From Veillonella_A intestinalis (GTDB lineage: Bacteria > Bacillota > Negativicutes > Veillonellales > Veillonellaceae), in NCBI RefSeq assembly GCF_943192895.1, contig NZ_CALPCB010000001.1, positions 124,001 to 188,000 on the forward strand: a stretch of DNA of 64,000 nucleotides. The letters run 5' to 3'. Position 1 is the first letter of the stretch. Each line of letters opens with the position of its first letter. Below the pieces are notes generated by a model. That model did not search any database. It was not told the DNA's origin and was given only the letters and a program-made list of their open reading frames with translations. This document shows positions 7,796-16,968 of this stretch, piece after piece. Position numbers and translations under genes: made by a program.

Positions 7796-8602
7796 ATGAA
7801 AGGTCGCGTTGTTAGTGTTTCTTATTGGCCCGCACCTTTGCGCTATTATGAAGCAGTGGCAACGGATCGTAGTGCTTATGATGAAGTAATAGGGGCTATG
7901 GAAGAGGCTGCGCAGGCAATTAAGGCCAGTAAGCCACAAACTATATTAATATTGAGTCGCTATCAACATACATTAAACGATGCTCTAGGGTTTAGTCCGC
8001 AAGCGCGTTTGCGAGGTGCTATTCCTTTAGCTAATGGGACTACATTTACGGTGGGGCTTGAAACAGACCGCGTGTTCAATCAGGCGTTGCAACAGCAGAG
8101 TGAACGCATGGGGATTCCTTTGACTAGTATTTTAGATAGTTTACCCATTATTTCTACAGATGATTATTTATTACATCATACGGCGACAATTCCTTTGCAT
8201 GTTTTGACTGAACAAGGCTTAGGCAATAAGCAAATTGTAAGGCTTACGATGGGACGACTTAGCTATGAGGAATTATATACCTTTGGCAAAGTTGTACAGC
8301 TGGCGGCCGAGTCATCGGGACGTCGTGTGGCGGTTATCGGGAGTGCCAACTTACTACCTAATCATTGGGTGAATGGGATAGATAAAAACTTAGATACGAA
8401 TATTACACTTATGCAATCTTTAGGCGATCAACAACCACGACTATTACAAGAGTTAGGTTACCCAATAGGGGAGGATTATTCGTTGCGAACGGCTGCTTTT
8501 GTATTGGGCGCAGTGAGTGGTTTAAAAGGGTCTGTAGAAACACATCATTTTTCATCTGTTAATGGTGAAACCTATGGTTTAGTACAATATAAACTGAAAT
8601 AA
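7796..8602 (+). CDS. LigB/MEMO-like extradiol dioxygenase superfamily protein
   Basis: A 268-aa protein resembling the class III extradiol dioxygenase subunit B / MEMO fold, as in the AmmeMemoRadiSam set. Supporting features are an early ILILSRYQHT segment, a central HHTATIPLHVL segment and the late VAVIGSANLLPNHW strand. The usual SPH..H metal-site residues appear altered (SRYQH; SANL instead of SGDLSH), so catalysis may be lost or different. AAGGAGG precedes the ATG. It stands alone between the glycosyltransferase and the arg operon; no AMMECR1 or radical SAM partner is next to it. Function is not assigned. Confidence 0.5.
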   Translation: MKGRVVSVSYWPAPLRYYEAVATDRSAYDEVIGAMEEAAQAIKASKPQTILILSRYQHTLNDALGFSPQARLRGAIPLANGTTFTVGLETDRVFNQALQQQSERMGIPLTSILDSLPIISTDDYLLHHTATIPLHVLTEQGLGNKQIVRLTMGRLSYEELYTFGKVVQLAAESSGRRVAVIGSANLLPNHWVNGIDKNLDTNITLMQSLGDQQPRLLQELGYPIGEDYSLRTAAFVLGAVSGLKGSVETHHFSSVNGETYGLVQYKLK

Positions 8603-8634
8603 AATAAAATTTCTGTATATTTTTGCAAAAATAC

Positions 8635-8663
8635 TTGAATTAATATTCGTAACTATGTATAAT
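8635..8663 (+). promoter_or_regulatory. argGH promoter with ARG-box-like operator
   Basis: TTGAAT (8635-8640) and TATAAT (8658-8663) are spaced by 17 bases. The sequence TGAATTAATATTCG (8636-8649) overlaps the -35 and matches the ArgR ARG-box consensus TGAATwwwwATTCA at all but the last base, so arginine-dependent repression by ArgR is likely. Confidence 0.75.
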
Positions 8664-8718
8664 GTTACACATGAAATACAGAAATCTATTCTTAAAAAAG
8701 TAAGTTGAGGTGTTTATA

Positions 8719-9930
8719 ATGAGTGATATTAAAAAAGTAGTGTTAGCTTATTCAGGTGGTCTTGATACATCTGTTATTATTCCTTGGTTAAAAGAAAACT
8801 ATGGCTGTGAAGTTATTGCTGTTTGCTGTAATTTAGGTCAGCCTGAAGATTATGCAGCGGTTGAAAAGAAAGCGATTAAATCGGGTGCATCTAAAGCGTA
8901 TATTTTAGATGTGCAAGAAGAATTTGTTGCTGATTATATTTGGCCAACTGTTAAAGCAGGCGCTGTATATGAAGGTAAATATTTATTAGGCACTTCTTTT
9001 GCTCGTCCTTTAATTGCTAAAAAATTAGTAGAAGTAGCTAAGCAAGAAGGCGCTGATGCAATTGCACATGGGGCTACTGGTAAAGGGAATGACCAAGTTC
9101 GTTTTGAATTGACGATTAAAGCGTTAGCACCTAATACTAAAATTATTGCACCATGGCGTGAATGGGATTTAAAATCTCGGGAAGACTGCATGGAATTCGC
9201 TGCTAAACATGACATTCCGGTAGTTGTAACTAAATCGCATCCATATAGCATGGATCAGAATGTATGGCATTTATCTCATGAAGGCGGGGATTTAGAAGAT
9301 CCAGCTAATGCACCTAAAAATGATGTGCACTTAGTATGTAAATCACCAGAAGAAGCACCTGATACACCAGCTTTAGTGTCAATTGAGTTTAAAGAAGGCG
9401 TGCCAGTGGCTGTTAATGGTAAAACAGGTACTCCTCTTGAATTATTACAGGCTTTGAATGAACTAGGGGCTGCCAATGGTGTAGGGATTGTTGATATTGT
9501 GGAAAACCGCTTAGTAGGTATGAAATCTCGTGGTGTCTATGAAAATCCAGGCGGTGCTATTATTATGTATGCTCATCGTGAATTGGAATACCTTTGCCTA
9601 GATCGGGCTACATATCACTATAAAGAATTAGTGGCTAATAAATATGCAGAGCTTGTATATGATGGGATGTGGTTTGCACCATTGATGGCAGCGCTACAAG
9701 CATTTGTAGATGAAACCCAGAAAACTGTAACGGGTACGATTAATTTGAAATTATACAAAGGTAATATTATTAGCGCTGGTGCTACATCACCATATTCCTT
9801 ATATAATCAGGAATTTGTAACCTTCGAAGAAGATGATGTATACAACCAAGCTGATGCAGAAGGGTTTATTAATCTTTTCGGTTTACCACTTAAAATTAAT
9901 GCATTGATGAAAGAAAAGGCAGGTAAATAA
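8719..9930 (+). CDS. argG: Argininosuccinate synthase ArgG
   Basis: Joins citrulline and aspartate at the cost of ATP, the penultimate step of arginine synthesis, in the cytoplasm. The 403-aa protein starts with the PP-loop LAYSGGLDTSV (residues ~8-18) and carries the family motifs ATGKGNDQVRFE and SMDQNVWHLSHEGGDLEDP. The ATG at 8719 has TGAGG 8 bases upstream; an earlier GTG at 8710 is less likely. It overlaps argH by one base (TAATG), so the two are translationally coupled. Confidence 0.97.
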   Translation: MSDIKKVVLAYSGGLDTSVIIPWLKENYGCEVIAVCCNLGQPEDYAAVEKKAIKSGASKAYILDVQEEFVADYIWPTVKAGAVYEGKYLLGTSFARPLIAKKLVEVAKQEGADAIAHGATGKGNDQVRFELTIKALAPNTKIIAPWREWDLKSREDCMEFAAKHDIPVVVTKSHPYSMDQNVWHLSHEGGDLEDPANAPKNDVHLVCKSPEEAPDTPALVSIEFKEGVPVAVNGKTGTPLELLQALNELGAANGVGIVDIVENRLVGMKSRGVYENPGGAIIMYAHRELEYLCLDRATYHYKELVANKYAELVYDGMWFAPLMAALQAFVDETQKTVTGTINLKLYKGNIISAGATSPYSLYNQEFVTFEEDDVYNQADAEGFINLFGLPLKINALMKEKAGK

Positions 9931-11351
9931 TGGCTAAACTTTGGGGTGGCCGTTTTACAAAGGGAACTGACAAAGCGGTAGAGGACTTTACGTCCTCTAT
10001 CGCTTTTGACGCCCGTATGTATGCGGAAGATATTGCAGGTAGCAAAGCACATGCGAAAATGCTAGCTAAACAAGGGATTATTTCACAAGCCGATTGTGAT
10101 GATATTGTAACTGGATTAACGGAAATTCAAGGCCAGATTGAAGCGGGCACTTTAGAGTTTTCAGTAGCGTTAGAAGATATTCATATGAATATTGAAAAGC
10201 GTTTAACTGATGCTATTGGTGAGGCCGGTGGTCGTCTTCATACGGGGCGTAGTCGCAATGACCAATGCGCTGTAGATTTACATATGTATGTCCGCAAAAC
10301 AGTGGTCCATATGGGTGAATTGTTAGTCAATTTACAAAAAGCGTTGCTAGAAGTAGCAGAAAAACATAAAGAGGTAATTATGCCTGGCTATACGCACTTA
10401 CAACGGGCACAGCCAGTACTATTTAGTCATCATATGATGGCGTACTTTTCTATGTTTCAACGCGATTTCGACCATTTGCCTTTGATTTATAAACATGCTG
10501 ATGTAATGCCTTTGGGAGCAGGAGCTTTGGCGGGAACGACGTACCCTATTGACCAGACGTATACGCAAGAATTATTAGCATTTAGTAAAATCTATGAAAA
10601 CAGTATGGATGCTGTTAGTGATCGTGACTATGTGCTTGAATTTTTACATTTTGCATCTACGGTTATGATGCATTTAAGCCGTCTCAGTGAAGAACTTATT
10701 ATTTGGTCTAGCACGGAATTTGGCTTTATTGAACTTGATGATGCGCATTGCACTGGCTCTAGCATTATGCCACAGAAGAAGAATCCTGATGTGTGTGAAT
10801 TAGTGCGTGGTAAAACCGGTCGTATTTATGGCCATTTGTTAGGCCTATTAACGACTATGAAAGGCTTGCCACTTACTTATAATAAGGATATGCAAGAAGA
10901 TAAAGAAGGTATCTTTGATGCTGTTGATACTTTACATTTTGCTTTATCTATTATGGCGGATATGTTGCGGAACATGACTGTAAATGGGGAACGCACTTAT
11001 TCAGTACTAGCCAATGATTTTTCTAATGCCACTGATATGGCGGATTATTTGGCGAAAAAAGGGGTTCCATTCCGTGAAGCGCATGCAATTGTAGGGGAAG
11101 CGGTACAGCATTGCATTCAGAATCATTGTGTATTATTGGATTTGACTGTAGAGGATTTCAAAAAGATATCCCCTGTATTTGAAGCGGATATTCTTGAGGC
11201 GATTACTATTGAAGCTTGTGTGGCAGGTCGCAAGAATTATAGCGGCACTGCACCTGAATGTGTAGCGCGTCAACGGCAAGTTGGGGCAGAGCAAGTAGCG
11301 GAAGAAGAAGCGCAATTAGCAAAATGGGCTGAGCAACTAGGGAGGGTTTAA
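9930..11351 (+). CDS. argH: Argininosuccinate lyase ArgH
   Basis: Splits argininosuccinate into arginine and fumarate. The 473-aa protein carries the fumarase/aspartase superfamily signature GSSIMPQKKNPDV (residues ~278-290), the N-terminal MAKLWGGRF opening and the HTGRSRNDQ segment. It starts at an ATG overlapping the argG stop and ends one base before the HD-domain gene. Length is normal. Confidence 0.97.
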   Translation: MAKLWGGRFTKGTDKAVEDFTSSIAFDARMYAEDIAGSKAHAKMLAKQGIISQADCDDIVTGLTEIQGQIEAGTLEFSVALEDIHMNIEKRLTDAIGEAGGRLHTGRSRNDQCAVDLHMYVRKTVVHMGELLVNLQKALLEVAEKHKEVIMPGYTHLQRAQPVLFSHHMMAYFSMFQRDFDHLPLIYKHADVMPLGAGALAGTTYPIDQTYTQELLAFSKIYENSMDAVSDRDYVLEFLHFASTVMMHLSRLSEELIIWSSTEFGFIELDDAHCTGSSIMPQKKNPDVCELVRGKTGRIYGHLLGLLTTMKGLPLTYNKDMQEDKEGIFDAVDTLHFALSIMADMLRNMTVNGERTYSVLANDFSNATDMADYLAKKGVPFREAHAIVGEAVQHCIQNHCVLLDLTVEDFKKISPVFEADILEAITIEACVAGRKNYSGTAPECVARQRQVGAEQVAEEEAQLAKWAEQLGRV

Positions 11352-11352
11352 T

Positions 11353-11946
11353 ATGCATACACCATCTTTGAGTCGTGAAACGGCATTAGAATTGTTAAAA
11401 ACATATAACAAAGAACCATTTCATATTCAACATGCATTGACGGTAGAAGCTGTTATGCGCTGGTATGCGGAACAATTAGGCTTTACTGATGAGGCTGATT
11501 ATTGGGCGCAAGTAGGACTGTTGCATGATTTGGATTTTGAAATGTATCCAGAAGAACATTGTGTGAAAGCGCAGGAGTTATTGAAAAATGCTGGTGTAGC
11601 TGAAGATATGATATATTCTATTTGTTGTCATGGCTATGGTATTTGCATTGATTGGGAACCTAAAGAGTTAATGGAGAATGTTCTGTTTGCTGCCGATGAA
11701 TTAACGGGGCTTATTGGCGCTGCTGCATTGATGCGTCCTTCCAAATCAACTAAAGATATGGAACTTAAAAGTTTAAAGAAAAAATTCAAAGACAAAAAGT
11801 TTGCCGCTGGCTGTTCGCGCGATGTTATTAAAGCTGGTGCAGAGCGCTTAGGCTGGGAATTAGATGAATTATTAAGTAAGACCTTAGCCGCTATGCAAGC
11901 TATGGAAGACCATATTATGGCTGAATATACAGCACATGTTGGTTGA
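11353..11946 (+). CDS. HD-domain metal-dependent hydrolase
   Basis: A 197-aa protein with an HD-superfamily metal site: His residues in FHIQHALTVEAV, the HD pair in GLLHDLDFE (residues ~56-64) and a later CCHGYG. HD proteins are phosphohydrolases acting on nucleotides or related phosphoesters; the substrate here is unknown. It is the third gene of the arg operon, with GGGAGG inside the argH end and a one-base gap, so it is co-expressed with arginine synthesis. Confidence 0.75.
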   Translation: MHTPSLSRETALELLKTYNKEPFHIQHALTVEAVMRWYAEQLGFTDEADYWAQVGLLHDLDFEMYPEEHCVKAQELLKNAGVAEDMIYSICCHGYGICIDWEPKELMENVLFAADELTGLIGAAALMRPSKSTKDMELKSLKKKFKDKKFAAGCSRDVIKAGAERLGWELDELLSKTLAAMQAMEDHIMAEYTAHVG

Positions 11947-12015
11947 GCGAAATGTGCTTACAATAGCTATACGCTTATTTAGATAGTGAAATATAATAGG
12001 GGTTAAGAATGGAGT

Positions 12016-12056
12016 GTAGCAATTGACTCGAGTAGAGTCAGTTGCTACATTTTTTA
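12016..12056 (+). terminator. Intrinsic terminator of the argGH-HD operon
   Basis: A 14-bp stem (GTAGCAATTGACTC with GAGTCAGTTGCTAC, one mismatch) with a 5-nt loop is followed by six Ts. Confidence 0.88.
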
Positions 12057-12656
12057 TATTTTTATACAATAAATTAACAAACTGTGAAGTAGAGCTTAGA
12101 GAAAATGGCTAACTTGTACCATAGTATGAAAATAAATTGTGAGCTCATTAATTTATTTTAAAATTTGTGTTTTTACAGTGGACATTGGCTAGTTTAATTA
12201 GAAAAAAGTCATAATTATTTCGGAATAGGTCATGAAAATTCCTATTCGGCATAGGAAAAAATAGACTAAAATTAAAACTTATTATGGTTAAAATGAGTTC
12301 TTCTCGTTTTAAATAGTTAGTTTATAAATAATTATTCAATTCGTGTAATAATTTTATGTCCGCCATTGGTAGAAATAGACTTATAAAAAACTAAAAAAGT
12401 AGTGTTAATGCCTACTTTGAGAATTTCACAGTATAAAATAGGTGCCAAATTAGATGCCGTCTAGCTTCGTTGGACTTTTTATATTGAAAAAAAGACTTTT
12501 ATTATTTGCAAATAGATGTTAGAATAAGTCGTCAATAAAAAATAGAAATACGTTACATGCGATATCACATCCACGCACAACCGCAAGGACTGATATCGAT
12601 AGCGGTTCACTTAGTTAAGTTGTAGATGTTGAGCTACATAGAAAGGGGATTGATAC
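12057..12656 (+). other. 600-bp non-coding region upstream of potE
   Basis: No gene is supported. It is very AT-rich, with a GAATAGG/CCTATTC dyad (12223-12247) and, near potE, a TGTAG/CTACA dyad (12622-12639). The neighbouring LysR regulator might bind here. The potE ribosome site is AAAGGGGA. I see no known riboswitch. Confidence 0.3.
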
Positions 12657-13985
12657 ATGAAAACCACCGCTAAAAAAATGTCTGTATTCCAGTTGACCAC
12701 GCTCGTTGCAGCGAATATGATGGGGGCTGGGATTATTATGTTACCTACTAAACTTGCAGAAGTAGGAACCATTTCCGTTTTGTCTTGGCTGATTACAGCT
12801 GTAGGGTCTTTAATATTGGCTCATATCTTTGCACAGTGTGGTATGTTCACTACTAAGAGTGGTGGCATGGGGGGCTATGCAGAGTATAGTTTTGGCAAAA
12901 CCGGACATTTTATGGCAAATTATGCTTATGCCATTTCGCTTGTAATTGCAAACGTAGCGATTGCGATCTCCGCAGTGGGCTACGCAGCTGTCTTATTTGA
13001 TTTAACCTTATCGCCAGTACAAATGAGTTTGGCAACGATTGTGTTGCTATGGCTTGCTGCTGTATTAAACTTTGGTGGCAATGCTAAGACTGGTCGTATA
13101 AGTAATATTACGGTTTGGGGTGCTATCCTACCAGTTCTTTTCATTAGTGTATTTGGCTGGTTCTGGTTTGACCCAAGTTTGTATTCAGCTGTATGGAATC
13201 CAAATCAACTGCCTTTCTTTGATGCAGTGAGTTCTTCCATCGCTTTAACTCTTTGGGGATTCTTAGGTTTTGAATCCGCAGCAGCCAACATGGATGCTGT
13301 TGAAAATCCAAAGAAAAACGTACCAATTGCAACGTTCTTCGGCACATTAGCAGTAGCGGTGATTTATGTATTGTCTACTAATATAATGGCAGGAATCGTG
13401 CCTAATGTGGATTTATTAAACTCCACAGCACCATTCGGTATGGTGTTTGCACAGATGTTCAATGATACAGTTGGTAAAATTGTGATGGCAGCTATGGTTA
13501 TTTCTTGCTGTGGCGCTATCCTTTGCTGGCAGTTCACCTTATCTCGTGTATTTAAGAGCTCCGCTGATGCTGGTTTATTCCCTAAAGTATTTAGCCGTGT
13601 AAATAAAGCGGATGCACCAGTTCGTGGCTTGTTAATTTTGTTAACAGTGCAATCTGCATTAGCTTTTATGACTATGAATGATTCGTTAAGTCGTCAGTTT
13701 GAAAACTTAGTGAATCTAGCGGTAGTAACGAATGTATTCCCATACCTTCTTTGCTGTATCGCTGTTCATAAGTTATTGAAAACTGAAGGAGCATCTCTAT
13801 TTACTCGTCGTAGTATGTATGGTTTGAGCGTAGTAGCATTTGCTTACTCTGTATATGCTATTTATGCGAGCGGTGAAGGTCCAATCGTAGGTGGTACGAT
13901 TGCTATCATTGTAGGATATATTATCTATCAATTAGCTTTCAACATTGTACCGCGTGCGGTTCGATCCAAACGTAGCATCATCTAA
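12657..13985 (+). CDS. potE: Putrescine/ornithine antiporter PotE
   Basis: APC-superfamily inner-membrane exchanger (442 aa, about 12 membrane segments) that swaps putrescine for ornithine. It is close to E. coli PotE along most of its length as I recall that sequence, e.g. MMGAGIIMLPTKLAEVGTIS, GMFTTKSGGMGGYAEYSFGK, NVAIAISAVGYAAV and NLAVVTN. The likely role is ornithine uptake coupled to putrescine export for ornithine decarboxylation and acid tolerance, but no decarboxylase is in the window. It has its own terminator and is followed by a LysR gene on the same strand. Confidence 0.9.
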   Translation: MKTTAKKMSVFQLTTLVAANMMGAGIIMLPTKLAEVGTISVLSWLITAVGSLILAHIFAQCGMFTTKSGGMGGYAEYSFGKTGHFMANYAYAISLVIANVAIAISAVGYAAVLFDLTLSPVQMSLATIVLLWLAAVLNFGGNAKTGRISNITVWGAILPVLFISVFGWFWFDPSLYSAVWNPNQLPFFDAVSSSIALTLWGFLGFESAAANMDAVENPKKNVPIATFFGTLAVAVIYVLSTNIMAGIVPNVDLLNSTAPFGMVFAQMFNDTVGKIVMAAMVISCCGAILCWQFTLSRVFKSSADAGLFPKVFSRVNKADAPVRGLLILLTVQSALAFMTMNDSLSRQFENLVNLAVVTNVFPYLLCCIAVHKLLKTEGASLFTRRSMYGLSVVAFAYSVYAIYASGEGPIVGGTIAIIVGYIIYQLAFNIVPRAVRSKRSII

Positions 13986-13996
13986 TATATAAATTG

Positions 13997-14034
13997 AGGA
14001 CTGTAAGCCTATGGGGCTTGCAGTCCTTTTTGTT
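13997..14034 (+). terminator. Intrinsic terminator of potE
   Basis: The stem AGGACTG(T)AAGCC with GGCTTGCAGTCCT is followed by TTTTTGTTTT. Confidence 0.88.
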
Positions 14035-14092
14035 TTCCATTACAATTTAAATACATATTATATTGAGATATTGGGAATAAAAGAGGGCATGT

Positions 14093-14998
14093 ATGACATT
14101 ATTACAGTTAAAATATATCGTAACCGTTGCTAAGCAAGGCTCTATTAATAAGGCGGCAAAAGAACTTTTTATTGCACAGCCAAGCTTAACAGCGGCCATC
14201 AAAGAATTAGAGCAAGAATTAGGCATTACTATTTTTTCACGGACCAATAAGGGTGTAATTGTATCGCCTGAAGGGGATGAATTTTTAGGCTATGCACGAC
14301 AGGTGATTGAACAAACGAATTTAATCGAAGAAAAATACTTTGGCCAAACAGCTGTGAAACATGAATTCTGTGTATCTACACAACATTATTCCTTTGCTGT
14401 GGAAGCCTTTGTAGATGTGCTTAAGGCGTATGGCGGCAATGAATACGATTTCCGTATTCGTGAAACGCAGACCTATGAAATTATTGAAGACGTAGCGCGT
14501 TTACGCAGTGAAATTGGTATTTTATATTTGAATGAATTTAACGAAACCATTTTACGTAAAGAATTTAAACGTCATGATTTAACATTTCATCCTTTGTTTA
14601 CAGCTAAACCACATGTATTTGTTAGCTCCTTTAGCCCCTTAGCGTCTAAAGATGTGGTTACCTTGGAGGATTTGAAACCATTTCCGCGGCTGTCGTATGA
14701 ACAAGGAGAACATAATTCATTCTATTTTTCTGAAGAAATATTGAGTACTTGTGAGAGTGCTAAAGATATTGTAGTGTGTGATAGAGCCACTTTATTTAAT
14801 CTTTTGATTGGTCTGGATGGCTATACCATTTGTTCTGGGATTATTAGTGAGAAATTAAATGGTCCTAATATTTTAGCCATCCCTCTTGATGTGGATGAAA
14901 AGATTGAAATTGGCTATATTCTGCATAATAAAGTAGCAGCTGGTAAGTATTGTCAGCAATATATTGAAGCATTAAAGAAAAATACGCAAAGTGTGTAG
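14093..14998 (+). CDS. LysR-family transcriptional regulator
   Basis: A 301-aa regulator with an N-terminal winged helix-turn-helix (residues ~1-60: QGSINKAAKELFIAQPSLTAAIKELE in two halves around the turn) and a C-terminal periplasmic-binding-like effector domain (~90-295). The ligand is unknown. It lies just downstream of potE on the same strand but behind a terminator, so it is probably transcribed separately; potE is an obvious candidate target. No clear Shine-Dalgarno is seen beyond AAGAGGG. Confidence 0.88.
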   Translation: MTLLQLKYIVTVAKQGSINKAAKELFIAQPSLTAAIKELEQELGITIFSRTNKGVIVSPEGDEFLGYARQVIEQTNLIEEKYFGQTAVKHEFCVSTQHYSFAVEAFVDVLKAYGGNEYDFRIRETQTYEIIEDVARLRSEIGILYLNEFNETILRKEFKRHDLTFHPLFTAKPHVFVSSFSPLASKDVVTLEDLKPFPRLSYEQGEHNSFYFSEEILSTCESAKDIVVCDRATLFNLLIGLDGYTICSGIISEKLNGPNILAIPLDVDEKIEIGYILHNKVAAGKYCQQYIEALKKNTQSV

Positions 14999-15028
14999 CT
15001 TATTTAGTTAATTAGCTAGGGTAATATT

Positions 15029-15070
15029 AAAACGGTTAGTTATAGGTTTAGACTATAACTAACCGTTTTC
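15029..15070 (+). terminator. Intrinsic terminator after the LysR gene
   Basis: A perfect 16-bp stem (AAAACGGTTAGTTATA with its complement) and 9-nt loop, ending in TTTT. Confidence 0.85.
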
Positions 15071-15280
15071 TGTATATATTAGTCACGAGCATGAAAAGCA
15101 CGTATAATAAGTTCCAGTCAAGGGCGTAGTGTTATTGACTAGGGACAGAATGAGAAAAAGAGAGAGTTACGTTGGGGTTTTAGTAAGTCAAGCTATCTGT
15201 TATAAAGATTGATTGATATTACCTTGAGCGAGAAGAGAGCGCAACCTAAGAGAGTCATACGGGGTGAGAGCCGTATGGTA
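15071..15280. other. Unassigned purine-rich intergenic stretch with hairpin
   Basis: Between two convergent terminators lies a ~210-bp stretch with no plausible gene. It includes a 7-bp dyad CATACGG/CCGTATG (15256-15277). The sequence GTGAGAGCCGTATG vaguely recalls conserved parts of bacterial group II introns, but no reverse transcriptase and no domain V are present, so I do not call one. Confidence 0.25.
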
Positions 15281-15327
15281 AAAATGCCTGTAAGCACTTT
15301 ATAATTTGTAGTGCTTACAGGCATTTT
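15281..15327 (-). terminator. Intrinsic terminator of the amino-acid permease gene
   Basis: A 17-bp stem (AAAATGCCTGTAAGCAC with its complement) lies just past the permease stop; on the minus strand it is followed by a T run. Confidence 0.85.
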
Positions 15328-15333
15328 GTTGTA

Positions 15334-16704
15334 TTATTTTTTTGTTTTTTTCAACTTATATGTTACATATAAGAAGAGAATCCAGAATGGAATCGCAATA
15401 ACCGATGGTTTGAAACTATCCATTTGCCACATTACGCATACTACAACGAGTAAGAATAACATACATAAGTAGTTGATGAATGGATACATCGGTGATTTAA
15501 ATTTAAGTTCATCTAAGCGATTTTCACGAAAGAAGGTATTGCGGAACTTAATGTGTGTCGCGATAATAATGAACCAGCTAATAACAAGACCGGCTACTAC
15601 CAGCGCGAGGAGATGCATGAATACTTCGCCTGCTTGTGGATAGAGGTATGTTGTTAATACGATGATTAAGGCTAAACCTGCTGAGAATAAGGTACTTGCT
15701 AGGGGAACACCACTGCCTGTTAAATAACTGAAGACTTTAGGTGCATTGCCTGCTTTTGCAAGGCCGTATAGCATACGGGAGTTACTATATAAAATACTGT
15801 TAAATACAGAAAGGGCAGCTACTAATACGACTAAGTTTAAAATATTAGAAGCGGCTGGAATTCCGATTTCTTCAAAGATTTGTACAAATGGGCTAGCTTC
15901 AAGACCAACTTTATCCCATGGTGCTAAGGACATAAGTACTACCATTGTACCGATGTAGAAAATTAAAATACGAAGTAATAATTCGTTGATAGCTGTTGGC
16001 AAGCTCTTTTCAGGATCTTCCGCTTCACCGGCTGTTATCCCAATGAGGTCAACACCACCGAAGGAAAACATGACTACTGCTAGTGAGCAAAGGAAGCCCC
16101 ACGAACCATTCGGGAAGAAACCACCATTATCCCACAAATTATGGAAGTTATTAGGGAAAGACCCCATAGTAGTAAAGATAAGATAGAAACCAAAGAGAAT
16201 CATACTTACAATGGCTCCGATTTTAACAAAGGAGGCCCAGAACTCTACTTCCCCATAGGCTTTAACGTTAATTAAGTTAATAGCGGTAATAATTACAAGG
16301 CATATGAGGGTGGTTAGCCAATGTGGTATATCTGGGAACCAGTAGGCTAGATATACAGCAATGGCTGCTAGTTCCGCCATGCCTGCTAACATAAATAAAG
16401 TCCAATAATTCCAGCCTGCTAAATAGCCCATAAAGCCATTCCAATATTTATTAGCAAAATGGCTAAATGAACCTGATACTGGTTCACGAACGGCCATTTC
16501 ACCTAGCATACGCATAACAAAGAAAATAAAGAGCCCTGCTAAGGCATAAGAGGCAATAATCCCTGGCCCTACCAATTTAATGGTTGGTGCCGAACCGTAG
16601 AATAGGCCAGTCCCTACCGATGCTCCTAAGGCAATCATCTGCATGTGACGATTTTTCAGTCCACGCTTCATATGATGCTTGTCTTGTGTTTCATGTTCAC
16701 TCAT
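15334..16704 (-). CDS. Amino-acid permease (AAT family, APC superfamily)
   Basis: Proton-coupled amino-acid importer of the AroP/ProY/GabP type (456 aa, ~12 membrane segments). The N-terminal LKNRHMQMIALGASVGTGLF, the EMAVREPVSGSF loop and the GGVDLIGITAGEAEDPEKSLP segment are family hallmarks. The substrate cannot be fixed from sequence. The start at 16704 is chosen because AAAGGGGGA lies about 7 bases upstream; a longer reading from 16731 would place that ribosome site inside the gene. It stands alone and is divergent from the EF-G-like gene. Confidence 0.85.
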   Translation of the reverse strand: MSEHETQDKHHMKRGLKNRHMQMIALGASVGTGLFYGSAPTIKLVGPGIIASYALAGLFIFFVMRMLGEMAVREPVSGSFSHFANKYWNGFMGYLAGWNYWTLFMLAGMAELAAIAVYLAYWFPDIPHWLTTLICLVIITAINLINVKAYGEVEFWASFVKIGAIVSMILFGFYLIFTTMGSFPNNFHNLWDNGGFFPNGSWGFLCSLAVVMFSFGGVDLIGITAGEAEDPEKSLPTAINELLLRILIFYIGTMVVLMSLAPWDKVGLEASPFVQIFEEIGIPAASNILNLVVLVAALSVFNSILYSNSRMLYGLAKAGNAPKVFSYLTGSGVPLASTLFSAGLALIIVLTTYLYPQAGEVFMHLLALVVAGLVISWFIIIATHIKFRNTFFRENRLDELKFKSPMYPFINYLCMLFLLVVVCVMWQMDSFKPSVIAIPFWILFLYVTYKLKKTKK

Positions 16705-16910
16705 AAAAAATCCCCCTTTACGGTTGGCCATTCGACTCTACTAAACTACTATATTACTTGAATTTGGGCGGCCAAACCTTTTATATATATTATTTAATGT
16801 TACGGTAAATAGTCGTTTTTGGCAAGCTATTTGTAGCATTTAACTGGACATTTTGTAAAAAATTAAGTTATTTTCGAAAAATGTATAATAAGAATAAAGG
16901 AGATTCATAC

Positions 16911-16925
16911 ATGAATAGCGAATAA
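16911..16925 (+). promoter_or_regulatory. Four-codon leader ORF ahead of the EF-G-like gene
   Basis: ATG-AAT-AGC-GAA-TAA (Met-Asn-Ser-Glu) has a strong AAAGGAG 8 bases upstream, behind a TATAAT at 16884-16889, and ends 43 bases before the main start, which has its own AAAGGAGG. A leader-peptide or re-initiation control of the downstream translation factor is possible. Confidence 0.4.
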
Positions 16926-16968
16926 GTACAGTAAATTGCGTTTCTGCGCTTTAAAGGAGGCGGTTCAT

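Noticed and set aside
15071..15280. Group II intron
   Set aside because: Only a short resemblance; no domain V and no reverse transcriptase.
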